Positions 24,166 through 34,167 of a DNA stretch of 64,000 nt are shown here, piece by piece. The position numbers and the translations under genes are program-made. The notes under the pieces were generated by a model. The model searched no databases, was not told where the DNA came from, and saw only the letters and a program-made list of their open reading frames with translations. The DNA comes from Miscanthus floridulus (Eukaryota; Streptophyta; Magnoliopsida; Poales; Poaceae). Positions within the stretch are counted from its first letter, which is position 1; each line of letters opens with the position of its first letter. Location: the NCBI RefSeq assembly GCF_019320115.1, contig NC_089594.1, positions 22,995,086 through 23,059,085 of the forward strand. Reading direction: 5' to 3'.

Positions 24166-25294
24166 GAAGGACCTACACATGGTTTTTATTGACTTGGAGA
24201 AGGCTTATGATAAAATACCAAGGAATGTTATGTGGTGGACTTTGGACAAACATAAAGTCCCAATGAAGTACGTCGGGCTCATTAAGGGCATGTATAACAA
24301 TGTTGTGACTAGTGTTCAAACAAGTGATGGAGACACGGATGACTTCCCGATTAGGATAGGACTATATCAAGGGCCAGCTTTGAGCCCTTATCTGTTTGCC
24401 TTAGTGATGGATGAGGTCACAAAAGACATACAAGGGAACATCCCTTGGTGTATGCTTTTCGTGGACGATGTAGTGCTAGTTGATGAAAGTCGAACAGGAG
24501 TGAATCAGAAACTGGAGTTATGGCGGGAGACTTTGGAGTCCAAAGGTTTTAGACTCAGTAGAACTAAAACTGAGTATATGAGATGTGACTTCGGTACTAC
24601 TACTCGGGAGGAGGAAAATATTAGTTTGGAAGGTCAAGTAGTGCCTAGGAAGGATACCTTTCGATATTTAGGATCAATGCTACAGAGAGACGGGGATATT
24701 GATGAAGATGTTAGGCATAGAATCAAAGCAGGGTGGATGAAGTGACGCCAAGCATCTGGTTTCCTATGTGACAAAAGGGTACCATAGAAGCTAAAAGGTA
24801 AGTTTTATAGGACGGCGATTAGACCTGCTATGTTGTATGGTGCATAATGTTGGCCTACGAAAAGACGACATGTTTAACAGATAAGTGTCGCGGAAATGCG
24901 TATGTTGCGTTGGATTTGCAGTCATACAAGAAGGGATCGAGTTCGGAACGATGATATACGTGATAGATTAGGGGTAGCACCAATTGAAGAAAAGCTTGTC
25001 CAACACCGGCTGAGATGGTTTGGACATGTCCAACGGAGACCTCCAGAGGCACCGGTGCGTAGTGGAATCCTAAGCCAGGATAGTAACGTGAAGAGAGACA
25101 GAGGAAGACCGAAGTTGACTTGGGTAGAGGCAATAAAAGGAGACTTGAAACTCTAGCCTACCCCAACTTGTTTGGGACTTAAAGGCTTTGTTGTTGTTGT
25201 TGTTATTGTTATGGTATGAACAGCATACTCCACATGATCTGTGGGACCACTAACCATTATATCAGATGATCCAGATGAAATGGATGCTTTCAAA
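24166..25294 (+). mobile_element. 5'-truncated RTE-clade LINE
   Basis: The 3' half of a plant RTE non-LTR retrotransposon. It ends with CCAACTTGTTTGGGACTTAA and a TTG-repeat tail (about 25188-25210), typical of RTE. A 19-bp direct repeat starting ATGTTGATTAACC (24147-24165 and 25295-25313) looks like a target duplication, but 84 bases of non-LINE sequence (25211-25294) lie between the tail and the right copy. The reverse transcriptase reads from the truncation point; its 5' endonuclease part is gone. Confidence 0.8.
24170..25156 (+). pseudogene. RTE LINE reverse transcriptase fragment
   Basis: The frame 24179-24745 encodes MVFIDLEKAYDKIPR (RT motif A), GLYQGPALSPYLFAL (motif B; usual Gly-Ser-x-Leu-Ser context) and MLFVDDVVLVDES (FVDD catalytic motif C), then the thumb segment with FRYLGSMLQRDG. 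A TGA after RHRIKAGWMK interrupts it; the reading resumes in pieces to RPKLTWVEAIKGDLKL at 25156. The normal continuation at the stop is Trp, so TGG-to-TGA is likely. The endonuclease and the N-terminal RT are absent, so it is inactive. Confidence 0.8.
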
Positions 25295-25336
25295 ATGTTG
25301 ATTAACCACAGAAAACAATTGCACACTGTGGGAAAG
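25211..25336 (-). other. Possible exon next to the LINE
   Basis: On the minus strand a pyrimidine-rich TTCCCACAG acceptor near 25337 is followed by an open frame that contains KASISSGSSDIMVSGPTD and HVEYAVHT. It spans the right copy of the 19-bp repeat and runs up to the LINE tail. The composition looks coding but the protein was not recognised. It may be a further captured gene piece related to the fragments at 20300-23800. Confidence 0.3.
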
Positions 25337-25361
25337 AATAGAAAATGAAATTTACCATCGG

Positions 25362-28300
25362 TCAGGCAGCTTCTCCTCTCAGTTCATTAACCACACTGCC
25401 AGAAGCCTCATGAATGTTATCAGTCACCATTGAATATGTCTCAGAGTCAATCCGACAATGTCTATTCTCCATAGCAGACAGCAACTGTGAACACAAATCC
25501 ACATGGCCAGCTTTGAGCAAACCATCATTCAAAATTTTCCATGCAACTTCATTATGATTATAGTCCATTCCTAGTAAGTCACAGAACAGTGATTTAGCCT
25601 TGTCATAGTCCCCCTCATTACAGAGGCCTATAATAAGATAGTGGTAGGACTCGAGATGAGGCTGAAACCCAAATTCTATCATGTCGGTAACAAATGACAT
25701 GGCCATTTCAAAGAGCTTGATATCACAACAACACTTGATAAGCATTGTGTATATCTCTTCATTGGGAGATATATCTTTTTCACGCATATGATCAAGAAGC
25801 ACACATGCTTCTTCTAGACGTGTTGCTTTGCAGAATCCTGCAATGATAGAACTGTATGTCACTGCCGTAGGATTTAAGCCATGCTTCACCATCCTTTCAA
25901 GAAGCTGCCAAACTGTGTCCAGCTCAATCCAGTTCCACATGCCAGATGTGTCTACATAATGAGCATTAACCAAACTCATTTTTAGAAAATGCTTGAGCAA
26001 AAGCCAATAAGTCCAGTAATTTGGCTCACATGATGCATCTATCATGCGCTTCAGAGTAGAAAATGCACGATCCATATATCCCATATGCCCACAGCCATTA
26101 ATGAATACATTATAGGTTACGACATCAGGTGCGACACCGTCTCTTTCCATTTCCCCAATTAGATGCTCAGCCTCCTCTATTCGACCTATCTTGCAGTCCG
26201 AGTTAATGAATACAGTATATGTGGTTGCACTAGGCTTATGTCCTGATGAAATCATTTCATTGAACATGCTCTTAGCATGGTCATGCTTCCCTTCTTTGAT
26301 CATTTCACTGATAATTATTGTATAAGCAACAATGTTACACTTGACTCCACTTAGGGTCATCTGATCTAGTATAGACAAAGCTCATTCAGCTTTTTTTGTT
26401 TACATAAAGCCTGCAACAGTACACTATATGTGTACGAATCTGCCTTACAACCCTCATTGACCATCTTCTCTATAAGGACGGCAGCAAAGTCAGTATTGCC
26501 TGCCTTGCTAAAACCATCAACTAAGGATGTATATGTCACCTCTGTGAGGACGACTCGCTTCCTGACAAGAAATGAATAAGCTTCTTCAGCTCTTCCAGAC
26601 TTGCATAGTGCATCAGTTAGGACATTGTATGCTTGCTCATCAGGTGTCAAGCCATTCTGCTCCATCATTTCAAATAACCTGAAAGCATTATCAAATTCAT
26701 GTTTTTTGCACTGACCTTGAATCAGAGTAGTATAAGCGATAACACCCGGAGTTATCCCATCCTCTTGCATTTTAGTTACTAAAGCCATTGCCTTATGAAG
26801 CTTTTGATCCTGAATTAACCCATATATCAAAGAACTGTAAGTCCAGGCATTTGGACGGCAACCTTCATGTTCCATCAATTTGAAGACCTCTAGTGCAGCA
26901 CCAACCTTCCCAACCTTGCAATACCCATCAATTATGGAGGTGTAGATGACAACATTAGGAGCTAAACCATATGCAAACATCTCGTTCAGCGTCTCTTTAG
27001 CCTCTTTTAATCTACACTTCTTGATGAGGACATTGATCAACACTCCATATGCCTGTAAATCAGGTTTGCAATTGCTTGATATCATGCAACTCTTTACCCT
27101 GAGTGCATCATCAATTCTTTCAGCCTTGCAATACCCATTAATGATGTTAGTGAATGTGATAACTGTAGGTGTGAAGCCCCTCGCAATAGCGCCATTCAGC
27201 AATTCTTCGGCTTCGTCTGGCTTCCCACCACATAGGCCATAAATCAGACTGTTGTATGTCCAGTCATCTGGATTACACCCATTTCGTTCCATCAGTGCCT
27301 TAATCCCCAATGCATCCTCCATCCTTCCTGACTTACAGTACCCATCAATCATTGCATTATACGTCCAAACACTTGGAACCACCCCTCTCAGAGGCATTTC
27401 ATCAAGCAACCCCCTGGCATCATGAATCCTACCCTCCTTACAAAGACCTTTGATCAAGAGTGTATATGTGTGCAGGTTCAGGGAGCACCCATCTTGTACC
27501 ATCATGAACAGAAGCACAAGTGCCTCCCGTACACACCTTGCTTCACAGAGCCCCTGAATCAAAATGGTGTAGGAGTACTCGTTCCTCCTGCAACCCATCA
27601 GCAGCATCATCATAAGCAGCCAGCAAGCCTTTCTCAAGTCACCTGTTCGGCAGTACCCCAGCAACAATGCATTACAAGTGTATGTATCCATCTCCATCCC
27701 AGACTCCCTCAACAGACGGAAATACCGGTGCGCTATGGTGAGACTGCCCTTCTTGCAGTATGCCATGATCATAGTGTTGTAAGTCACTGTGTCTGGCAAC
27801 AATCCCTCCTGCACGAGGTGCGCGTACAACTTCCCCATATGCTCGGTCATGTCGAATCGCAACAGCGACCTGAACGCCAAGTTGTAGCACTTTGGGGACA
27901 GCACGAGTCGCTTACCACCCACTCGACGGATTGCCTGAATTGCGTCGACGGCCTCGCGCATGTCCTCTGCGGTGCCGGAGCAGCTGATCATGGAGACGAC
28001 GAGCTTGTCGTAGTTAGCGGGCGCGCGGCGGCGGGCGAGGAGCTGGAGCAGCGCGGCGTGGGAGGCGGCGGTGTGGTGGAACCCGGGGCGGCGTGCGACC
28101 CACTCGAAGAAGGCCAGAGCGGTGGCCGGGTCGAGAGGGGACACCGGGGTGCGGAAGAGAGCGGCCACGTGCGCGGCCGTCACGGAGGGGGCCAGCCGCT
28201 TGTAGGCGCGGCCCTTGTTCCAGCGGCGCGTGGAGATGACGCGGCCGAGCTCCGCGACGATGTCCGGGGTGGATGTGGAGGCGACGGCGGCGGCGGGACG

Positions 28301-28423
28301 GGGAACGGGCGGGAGGCGGCGCATGGTGGCGGCGGCGACACGGAGGCGGCGGCCGCGGCGAAGCGGAACGAATGGCACGACTCTAATTCCTGTCGCTCTC
28401 TCTAATACTCCACGATATGCCAT
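25362..28423 (-). CDS. P-class pentatricopeptide repeat protein (At5g65560-like), frameshifted
   Basis: Intronless gene of about 1,020 codons. PPR proteins bind organelle RNA one base per repeat and act in its processing, stability or translation. The N-terminus is Arg/Ala-rich with few acids, consistent with mitochondrial or plastid import; the first Met (28423) and Met34 (28324) are both possible starts. About 22-24 repeats of 35 residues follow, seen as VTYNTMIMAYCKKG-, WTYNAMIDGYCKSGR- and VIYTSIIDGYCKVGK-type helices. No E, DYW or SMR domain is present, so it is P-class. The first frame stops at 26366 (after KKLNELCLY) and the next begins within the overlap at 26378, resuming at SILDQMTLSG. 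One base is missing near 26383; without it the protein ends after about 15 repeats. The codons beyond remain open to the usual C-terminus, so this is a recent mutation or a sequence error. Confidence 0.88.
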
Positions 28424-28818
28424 TATAAAACGGGTACGCTCAACCCCGTCGACCCCGTGGATTCGGGTCTGGCGGTCGGCGGCCCCTTCCTCCCGCTGCG
28501 CCGTCGCCTCTATCCGCTCCCTCCTCTCCCCGTCTCCCGCCGCCCTCCCCTGCCGCTGTGGCGCCGTCGTCGCCTCCTCCCGCGACGCCCGAGAATCGAT
28601 CTGTTGCGGCCGCTTCCCCGACGTCGAGGGGAGGACAGCTGCGCCATCTTCTCCACCACGCCGCGCCTGTCTTCACCTTCGCGTTCACGCAAGGAGGATG
28701 CCCTGCGGCTGGCCGGTGTGGATCTGAGGCCACCACTTCCTGAGCATCGCCCGACCCTGTTTGCACTCTGTCAACGGCCACCACCGTCAAGCCGTCACCG
28801 TCCGCACAGACCCGCCCG
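28424..28818 (+). other. Divergent promoter region and candidate 5' exon
   Basis: Immediately upstream of the minus-strand PPR start lies a GC-rich, CT-rich plus-strand stretch ending in CCCGCCCG followed by GTGAGCAC at 28819, a good splice donor. Its open frames are low-complexity. A leader exon of a plus-strand transcript starting from a shared promoter fits; a possible next exon is at 34253-34312. No TATA box was seen. Confidence 0.4.
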
Positions 28819-29093
28819 GTGAGCACTATTATTTGCCCAGACGAACCTCATCCTTTCTTGCATTTCATATCACTGGCTGATGACTACTCGGACATAATTT
28901 TATCTATTGTCAAATATGCAACTAGCTGCAGCTTACTTATTCATGCATCAGCATACACATACCTTCATAGATGAACGTAATTTTATCTATAATGGATTCG
29001 TACAAGCCAGGGCCTATATGACCAAATGCACTCCTACAGAGCATGATTATTTTAAGAACAGAGTTGAAATTACCAGCTTATGAACTGATGGGA

Positions 29094-29444
29094 TGTCATG
29101 TGGGGCTTCCAGTACCGACGTCGGCCGCGCGTCCAGGAGCAGCAATCGCCGGCACCGAGTGGCTAGGCGTGGATTTAGGCATGCAGGCATGCAGATCGGC
29201 ATGCAAGGATTGCTAGAATAAAGGAGTTTGTTTCCATTTGTTAGCAGGCCACGGGCCTATATAATTCATGTAATTGGCACTCTTTGGATTAAGAAAGAAT
29301 GACCAACCCTAATCCTCTCTCTTCTTCCTAATCTCACCTCCTTCACCATTGGGCAGCCGGCCAACAACCCCGACGCCATTACCAGTCAAGGCTACGAGCT
29401 CCGTAGCCGAGGACCCGCTGTCTTGGGCATCGACGCCCTTGACA
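29094..29444 (+). repeat. 5' LTR of the Reina-type element
   Basis: A 351-bp LTR with TG...CA ends and a TATATAA box at 29258-29264. The host sequence upstream is intron-like. Confidence 0.92.
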
Positions 29445-29447
29445 ACC

Positions 29448-29459
29448 TGGTATCACGAT
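29448..29459 (+). promoter_or_regulatory. Primer-binding site of the Reina-type element
   Basis: TGGTATCACGAT lies three bases after the 5' LTR, an initiator tRNA-Met-type site with a variant 3' half. Confidence 0.7.
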
Positions 29460-29547
29460 CCAGACCTTCCTCTCCCAGCCGCCCACATCGCCACCACCGT
29501 CGTCCCGCCCTTCCCCCACGCCGCCCACCCCACGCCGCACAGCCGCC

Positions 29548-30930
29548 ATGAGCGATCCCAACGCCCTCCAAACCACCTTGAACGCCCTGGCCGCCTCCCT
29601 CAAGTCGCTGCAAGCCTCGGTGGAAGCCAACTCGCTGGCGATCCAGCACCTGCACGACACGCGACATCCGCCATCTTCGTCGTCCTCCGTCGACAAATCC
29701 GCCTCCGGCGAACACCATCAAGATCGGCCTCCACGATTCCAGAAATTGGACTTCCCCAAGTACGACGGCAAGTCGGACCCTCTCATCTTCATCAACCGAT
29801 GTGAATCCTACTTTCGCCAGCAACGTATCATTCCAGAGGAGCAAGTCTGGATGGCGTCCTACAACATGGACGACGCCGCCCACCTCTGGTTCATGCAAAT
29901 TCAGCAGGAAGAAGGCACTCCCTCGTGGCGCCGCTTCACCGAGCTCCTGAACCTCCAATTTGGGCCGCCGCTGCGCTCCAACCCCTTGGGCGAGTTGATG
30001 GCATGCAAGCGCACGGGCTCCGTCATCGACTACCAAGGTCGGTTCGAAGCTCTCCTGCCTCGCGCGGGCTACCTCACCGAGGACCAGAAGGTGCAGATCT
30101 TCACCACCGGGTTGCTGCCGCCCCTTAGCCTCGACGTCGAGCTCCACAACCCTCAGTCCCTCGCCGTCGCCATGAGCCTCGCCCGCAAGTTGGAGCTCCG
30201 CGATCAGTGTGCCGCGGCGGCCGCGCCACCACTACGCCTAGGGTGTGATCCCCAGAGGGGCATCCTACCGGCGCCACCGCCCCGTCTGGCGCTCCCAGCG
30301 CCCAATACGGCCCCCGTGCCAACGCCACAGCCGGTCACCGTCGAGGGCCGCCAGGTCAAGCGCCTGTCGCAGGCAGAGATGGAGGAGCGCCGCCGCCTAG
30401 GCCTCTGCTTCAACTGCAACGAGAAGTTTGGGCGAGGCCACAACCGCATCTGCCAACGCATCTTCCTCCTCGATTTGGCGGTGGCCGAGGACGACACTGA
30501 ATCGGAGACAGACGAGGCCACTCCAGGGGAGCCCCAGATCTCACTCCACGCCATCGCTGGCGTGTGCACCAGTGAGACCATGCAGATGCGTATCACGATG
30601 GGCGGCACCTCCCTCCTCGCCCTGATCGACTCCGGCTCGACGCACAACTTCATCGCCGAGGAGGCGGCCGCCCACGCCACGCTCCCGACCCTCACCCAGG
30701 GCCAACTGCGGGTCACAGTGGCAAATGGCGAGCGCATCCAGTGCCCCGGCGTGTTCCGCAACGCGCCGTTCTCCATCAATGCGGAGGAGTTCACCGCGGA
30801 TTTCTACGCCCTGTCGTTGGCTGGGTACGATGTCGTCCTGGGGCCCCAGTGGCTGGCAACGCTGGGGCCGATTCTGTTGGATTTCGGCGCCACCATGTCC
30901 TTCTGGCGTGGCGGCCGCCGGATGCGCTAG
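29548..30930 (+). CDS. Gag and protease of the Reina-type element
   Basis: A 460-codon frame. Residues 50-190 match the retrotransposon gag core (KLDFPKYDGKSDPLIFINR, then WRRFTELLNLQFGP). The zinc knuckle CFNCNEKFGRGHNRIC is at about 288-303. The aspartic protease follows, with LIDSGSTHNFI at about 360-370 (DSG active site). The frame stops at TAG 30928-30930, just before the protease-RT linker; the same frame then runs on into RT, so this stop interrupts an original polyprotein. Gag itself is intact and may still be translated. Confidence 0.9.
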   Translation: MSDPNALQTTLNALAASLKSLQASVEANSLAIQHLHDTRHPPSSSSSVDKSASGEHHQDRPPRFQKLDFPKYDGKSDPLIFINRCESYFRQQRIIPEEQVWMASYNMDDAAHLWFMQIQQEEGTPSWRRFTELLNLQFGPPLRSNPLGELMACKRTGSVIDYQGRFEALLPRAGYLTEDQKVQIFTTGLLPPLSLDVELHNPQSLAVAMSLARKLELRDQCAAAAAPPLRLGCDPQRGILPAPPPRLALPAPNTAPVPTPQPVTVEGRQVKRLSQAEMEERRRLGLCFNCNEKFGRGHNRICQRIFLLDLAVAEDDTESETDEATPGEPQISLHAIAGVCTSETMQMRITMGGTSLLALIDSGSTHNFIAEEAAAHATLPTLTQGQLRVTVANGERIQCPGVFRNAPFSINAEEFTADFYALSLAGYDVVLGPQWLATLGPILLDFGATMSFWRGGRRMR

Positions 30931-31038
30931 TGCGGCACGGCGGCTCCCGCAGGCTCTGCGATCCAGGCCTGCATCGGCGTCGATCTCTTCACCGCCATCC
31001 TCGAGGAGTTTGCCCCTGTCTTCGCCGAGCCCTCCGGC

Positions 31039-32370
31039 ATGCCTCCGGCATGCCTCCGGCAACGCACCCGCGACCACTGCATCAACCTTCTGCCGGGATC
31101 CGCCCCGGTGGCTGTCCGGCCGTACCGCTACCCCGCCGCGCACAAGAATGAATTGGAGCGCCAATGCGCCGTGATGATGGCCCAGGGCATCATTCGCCGC
31201 AGTTCCTCGGCGTTCTCGTCGCCGGTCCTCTTGGTCCGGAAGGCCGATGGCTCCTGGAGATTCTGCGTGGACTATCGTGCCCTGAACGCCATCACGATCA
31301 AGAATGCGTTCCCGATTCCGGTGGTCGACGAACTACTGGACGAGCTCCGCCACGCCCGCTTCTTCACCAAGCTTGACCTGCGCTCCGGTTACCACCAGGT
31401 TCGGATGCGCGCCGATGACGTCGCCAAGACCGCCTTCCGCACCCACAACGGCCTCTACGAATTCCTCATCATGTCGTTTGGCCTCTGCAACGCACCGGCG
31501 ACGTTCCAGGCGCTCATGCACGACGTCCTGCGCCCTTTCCTACGCCGCTTCGTCCTCGTCTTCTTCGACGACGTCCTCATCTACAGCGAGTCATGGGCCG
31601 ATCATCTTCGCCACGTGCGCGCCGTCCTCAGCACGCTCCAGCAACATCAGCCCTTCGTCAAGCGATCCAAGTGCGCGTTCGGGGTCGACTCGATTTCCTA
31701 CCTCGACCACATCATCTCCGCTGCGGGTGTCGCCGTGGATCCTGCCAAGGTCCAAGCAGTGGCCGACTGGCCGCAGCCTCGCTCGGCGCGGGCGGTCCGG
31801 GGCTTCCTCGGCCTGGCGGGGTACTACCACAAGTTTGTCAGGGAATTCAGCATGATCGCCGCCCCCCTGACAGCCCTCCTCTGCAAGGAAGGGTTCTCCT
31901 GGACGCCGGAAGCTGCTGCGGCTTTCGCCGCCCTCAAGACAGCCATGACGACGGCGCCTGTTCTCGCCCTACCAGACTTCAACTGCGCCTTCATCGTCGA
32001 GTGCGACGCGTCCAGTTACGGGTTCGGCGCAGTGCTCCTCCAGGACCAGCACCCGCTGGCGTTCTTCAGCAGGCCGACCGCGCCACGCCATGCGTCCTTG
32101 GCGGCGTACGAACGTGAACTCATCGGCCTCGTCCTCACCATCCGCCATTAGAGGCCATACTTGTGGGGACGCCGTTTCGTGGTAAGGACTGACCATTTCA
32201 GTCTCAAGTTCCTCTTGGATCAGCGCTTGGCCACCATTCCATAGCACCACTGGGTGGGCAAGCTCCTCGGCTTTGACTTCTCCGTCGAGTACAAGGCGGG
32301 GAACACGAACACAGTCGCTGACGCCCTTTCTCGCCGCGACACGGAGGAGGTCGTGGCCCTGGCTATCTCG
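31039..32370 (+). pseudogene. Reverse transcriptase-RNase H of the Reina-type element
   Basis: In frame with gag. The RT palm is clear: SWRFCVDYRALNAITIKN, then FFTKLDLRSGYHQVRM, MSFGLCNAPATFQALM and the catalytic FFDDVLIYS. RNase H starts with FIVECDASSYGFGAVLLQ. In-frame TAG stops at 32149-32151 (after LVLTIRH) and 32242-32244 (after QRLATIP) break RNase H; by family comparison they replace Trp and Gln. A frame change follows near 32370-32375, before the integrase. RT-RNase H cannot be made as one functional product. Confidence 0.9.
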
Positions 32371-32375
32371 GGCCC

Positions 32376-33884
32376 CGCTTCGACTACATCGACCGCCTCC
32401 GACAAGCTACGTCCACCGATCCGGCTCTGGTGGCGCTCAGGGACGAGCTGGCGGCGGGTACACGCGCGTCTCCCTGGTCACTCCTCGACGGCCTCGTTGC
32501 ATTCAAAGGCCGCCTCTACATCCCGCCGGCATCGCCACTGCTTCACGAGGTGCTCACCGCCGTCCACGACGACGGACACGAGGGTGTTCAGCGCATGCTC
32601 CATCGCCTCCGACGGGACTTCCACTCGCCCAACCTTCTCAAGACGGTGCAAGATCACATTCGCGCCTGCGCCACCTGCCAGCGGTACAAGTCCGAGCACC
32701 TGCACCCCGCTGGTCTCCTTCTACCGCTGCCCGTCTCGACGGCGGTCTGGACGGATATCGGCCTCGACTTCATCGAGGCGCTCCCGCGCGTGGGCGGCAA
32801 GTCTGTCATCCTAACGGTGGTGGACCGCTTCAGCAAGTACTGCCACTTCATCCCCCTCGCGCACCCATACACGTCGGAGTCGGTGGCCCGGACATTCTTC
32901 GCAGAGATTGTACGTCTCCATGGCATCCCGCAGTCTATGGTCTCCGACCGAGATCCCATCTTCACGTCGGCATTCTGGCGCGAACTCATGCGGCTCACGG
33001 GCACCAAGCTCCACATGACGTCGGCGTTCCACCCGCAATCAGACGGACAGACAGAGACCGCGAACAAGATCATCGTCATGTACCTCCACTGCCTCACCGG
33101 TGATGGTCCTCGGCAATGGGTACGTTGGCTCCCATGGGCCGAGTTCATCTACAACACGGCGTTCCAGACGGCGCTCAAGGACACGCCCTTCAAGATCGTC
33201 TACGGCCGTGACCCGCCCACGATCCGCTCCTACGAGCCCGGCGACACTAGGGTTGCAGCCGTGGCCAAGTCCATGGCGGAACGTGACGAGCTGCTCGCCG
33301 ACGTCCGCTACCGGCTTCAGCAGGCTCAGGCGGTGTACAAGGCCTACTACGAGAAGCACCACAGGGAGGTCCACTACGCCGTCGGCGACTGGGTCTGGCT
33401 CCGCCTCCGTCAGCGTGCCGCAACGTCCCTCCAAGCTCCGACAACGGGCAAACTTAAACCCCGCTTCTACGGGCCATACCGCGTCGCCGCCGTCATCAAC
33501 GACGTCGCCTACCGGCTGGAGCTGCCGGATCGCGCCCGCCTTCACGACGTCTTCCACGTCGGTCTCCTGAAGAAGTTCGTCGGCACGCCCCTGACGTCGC
33601 GACCGGCCCTACCGCCGATTCACCACGGAGCGGCGGTCCCGGAGCCCGACCGCGTCACGCGCGCTCGCCTTGCCCATGGCGTTCGCCAGCTGCTCGTTCA
33701 CTGGAAGGGCGAACCCGCTTCATCAGCATCGTGGGAAGACCTCGACAACTTCGTCGCCCGCTACCCCACGTTCCCGCTCGAGGATGAGCTGCTCGTCGAG
33801 GGGGGGAGAGATGTCATGTGGGGCCTCCAGTACCGACGTCGGCCGCGCGTCCAGGAGCAGCAATCACCGGCACCGAGTGGCTAG
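32376..33884 (+). pseudogene. Integrase and chromodomain of the Reina-type element
   Basis: The frame differs from the upstream part. The HHCC zinc-binding part is HEGVQRMLHRLRRDF...CATCQRYK. The DDE catalytic core has DFIEALPRVGGKSVI with VVDRFSKYCHF, then VSDRDPIFTSAFWREL, and the Glu in QTETANKII. A GPYRVAAVINDVAYRLELP module follows, and near the end VRQLLVHWKGEPASSASWED with a YPTFPLEDE tail is chromodomain-like, the mark of chromoviruses. The module itself appears intact, but the upstream stops and the frameshift cut it off from gag. Confidence 0.9.
33798..33811 (+). promoter_or_regulatory. Polypurine tract of the Reina-type element
   Basis: GAGGGGGGGAGAGA directly precedes the 3' LTR. 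It overlaps the last codons of the integrase frame, a compact arrangement. Confidence 0.75.
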
Positions 33885-34162
33885 GCGTGGATTTAGGCAT
33901 GCAGGCATGCAGATCGGCATGCAAGGATTGCTAGAATAAAGGAGTTTGTTTCCATTTGTTAGCAGGCCACGGGCCTATATAATTCATGTAATTGGCACTC
34001 TTTGGATTAAGAAAGAATGACCAACCCTCATCCTCTCTCTTCTTCCTAATCTCACCTCCTTCACCATTGGGCAGCCGGGCAACAACCCCGACGCCATTAC
34101 CAGTCAAGGCTACGAGCTCCGTAGCCGAGGACCTGCTGTCTTGGGCATCGACGCCCTTGACA
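33812..34162 (+). repeat. 3' LTR of the Reina-type element
   Basis: A 351-bp LTR collinear with 29094-29444. Differences noted at GGGGCTTCC/GGGGCCTCC, AATCGCC/AATCACC, CCCTAAT/CCCTCAT, CCGGCC/CCGGGC and GACCCGC/GACCTGC. Confidence 0.92.
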
Positions 34163-34167
34163 TGGGA

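Larger units (their letters stand above)
29094..34162 (+). mobile_element. Ty3/gypsy chromovirus (Reina type), complete but disabled
   Basis: A 5,069-bp element with 351-bp LTRs (29094-29444 and 33812-34162), starting TGTCATGTGGGG and ending GCCCTTGACA, and a perfect target duplication TGGGA (29089-29093 and 34163-34167). I count five substitutions between the LTRs (about 98.6% identity), which at the usual grass rate of 1.3e-8 per site per year implies roughly half a million years. Gene order is gag-protease-RT-RNase H-integrase-chromodomain in what was one frame, so it is Ty3/gypsy; the short LTRs and C-terminal chromodomain-like segment fit Reina. Stops and a frameshift make it non-autonomous. 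Confidence 0.93.

Noticed and set aside
20312..25336. A definite Helitron call
   Set aside because: The captured fragments suggest it, but neither the TC start nor the hairpin with CTRRT was located.
27422..28405. 327-codon plus-strand frame
   Set aside because: It is antisense to the PPR gene and has no domain; it is a shadow produced by the repeat structure and GC bias.
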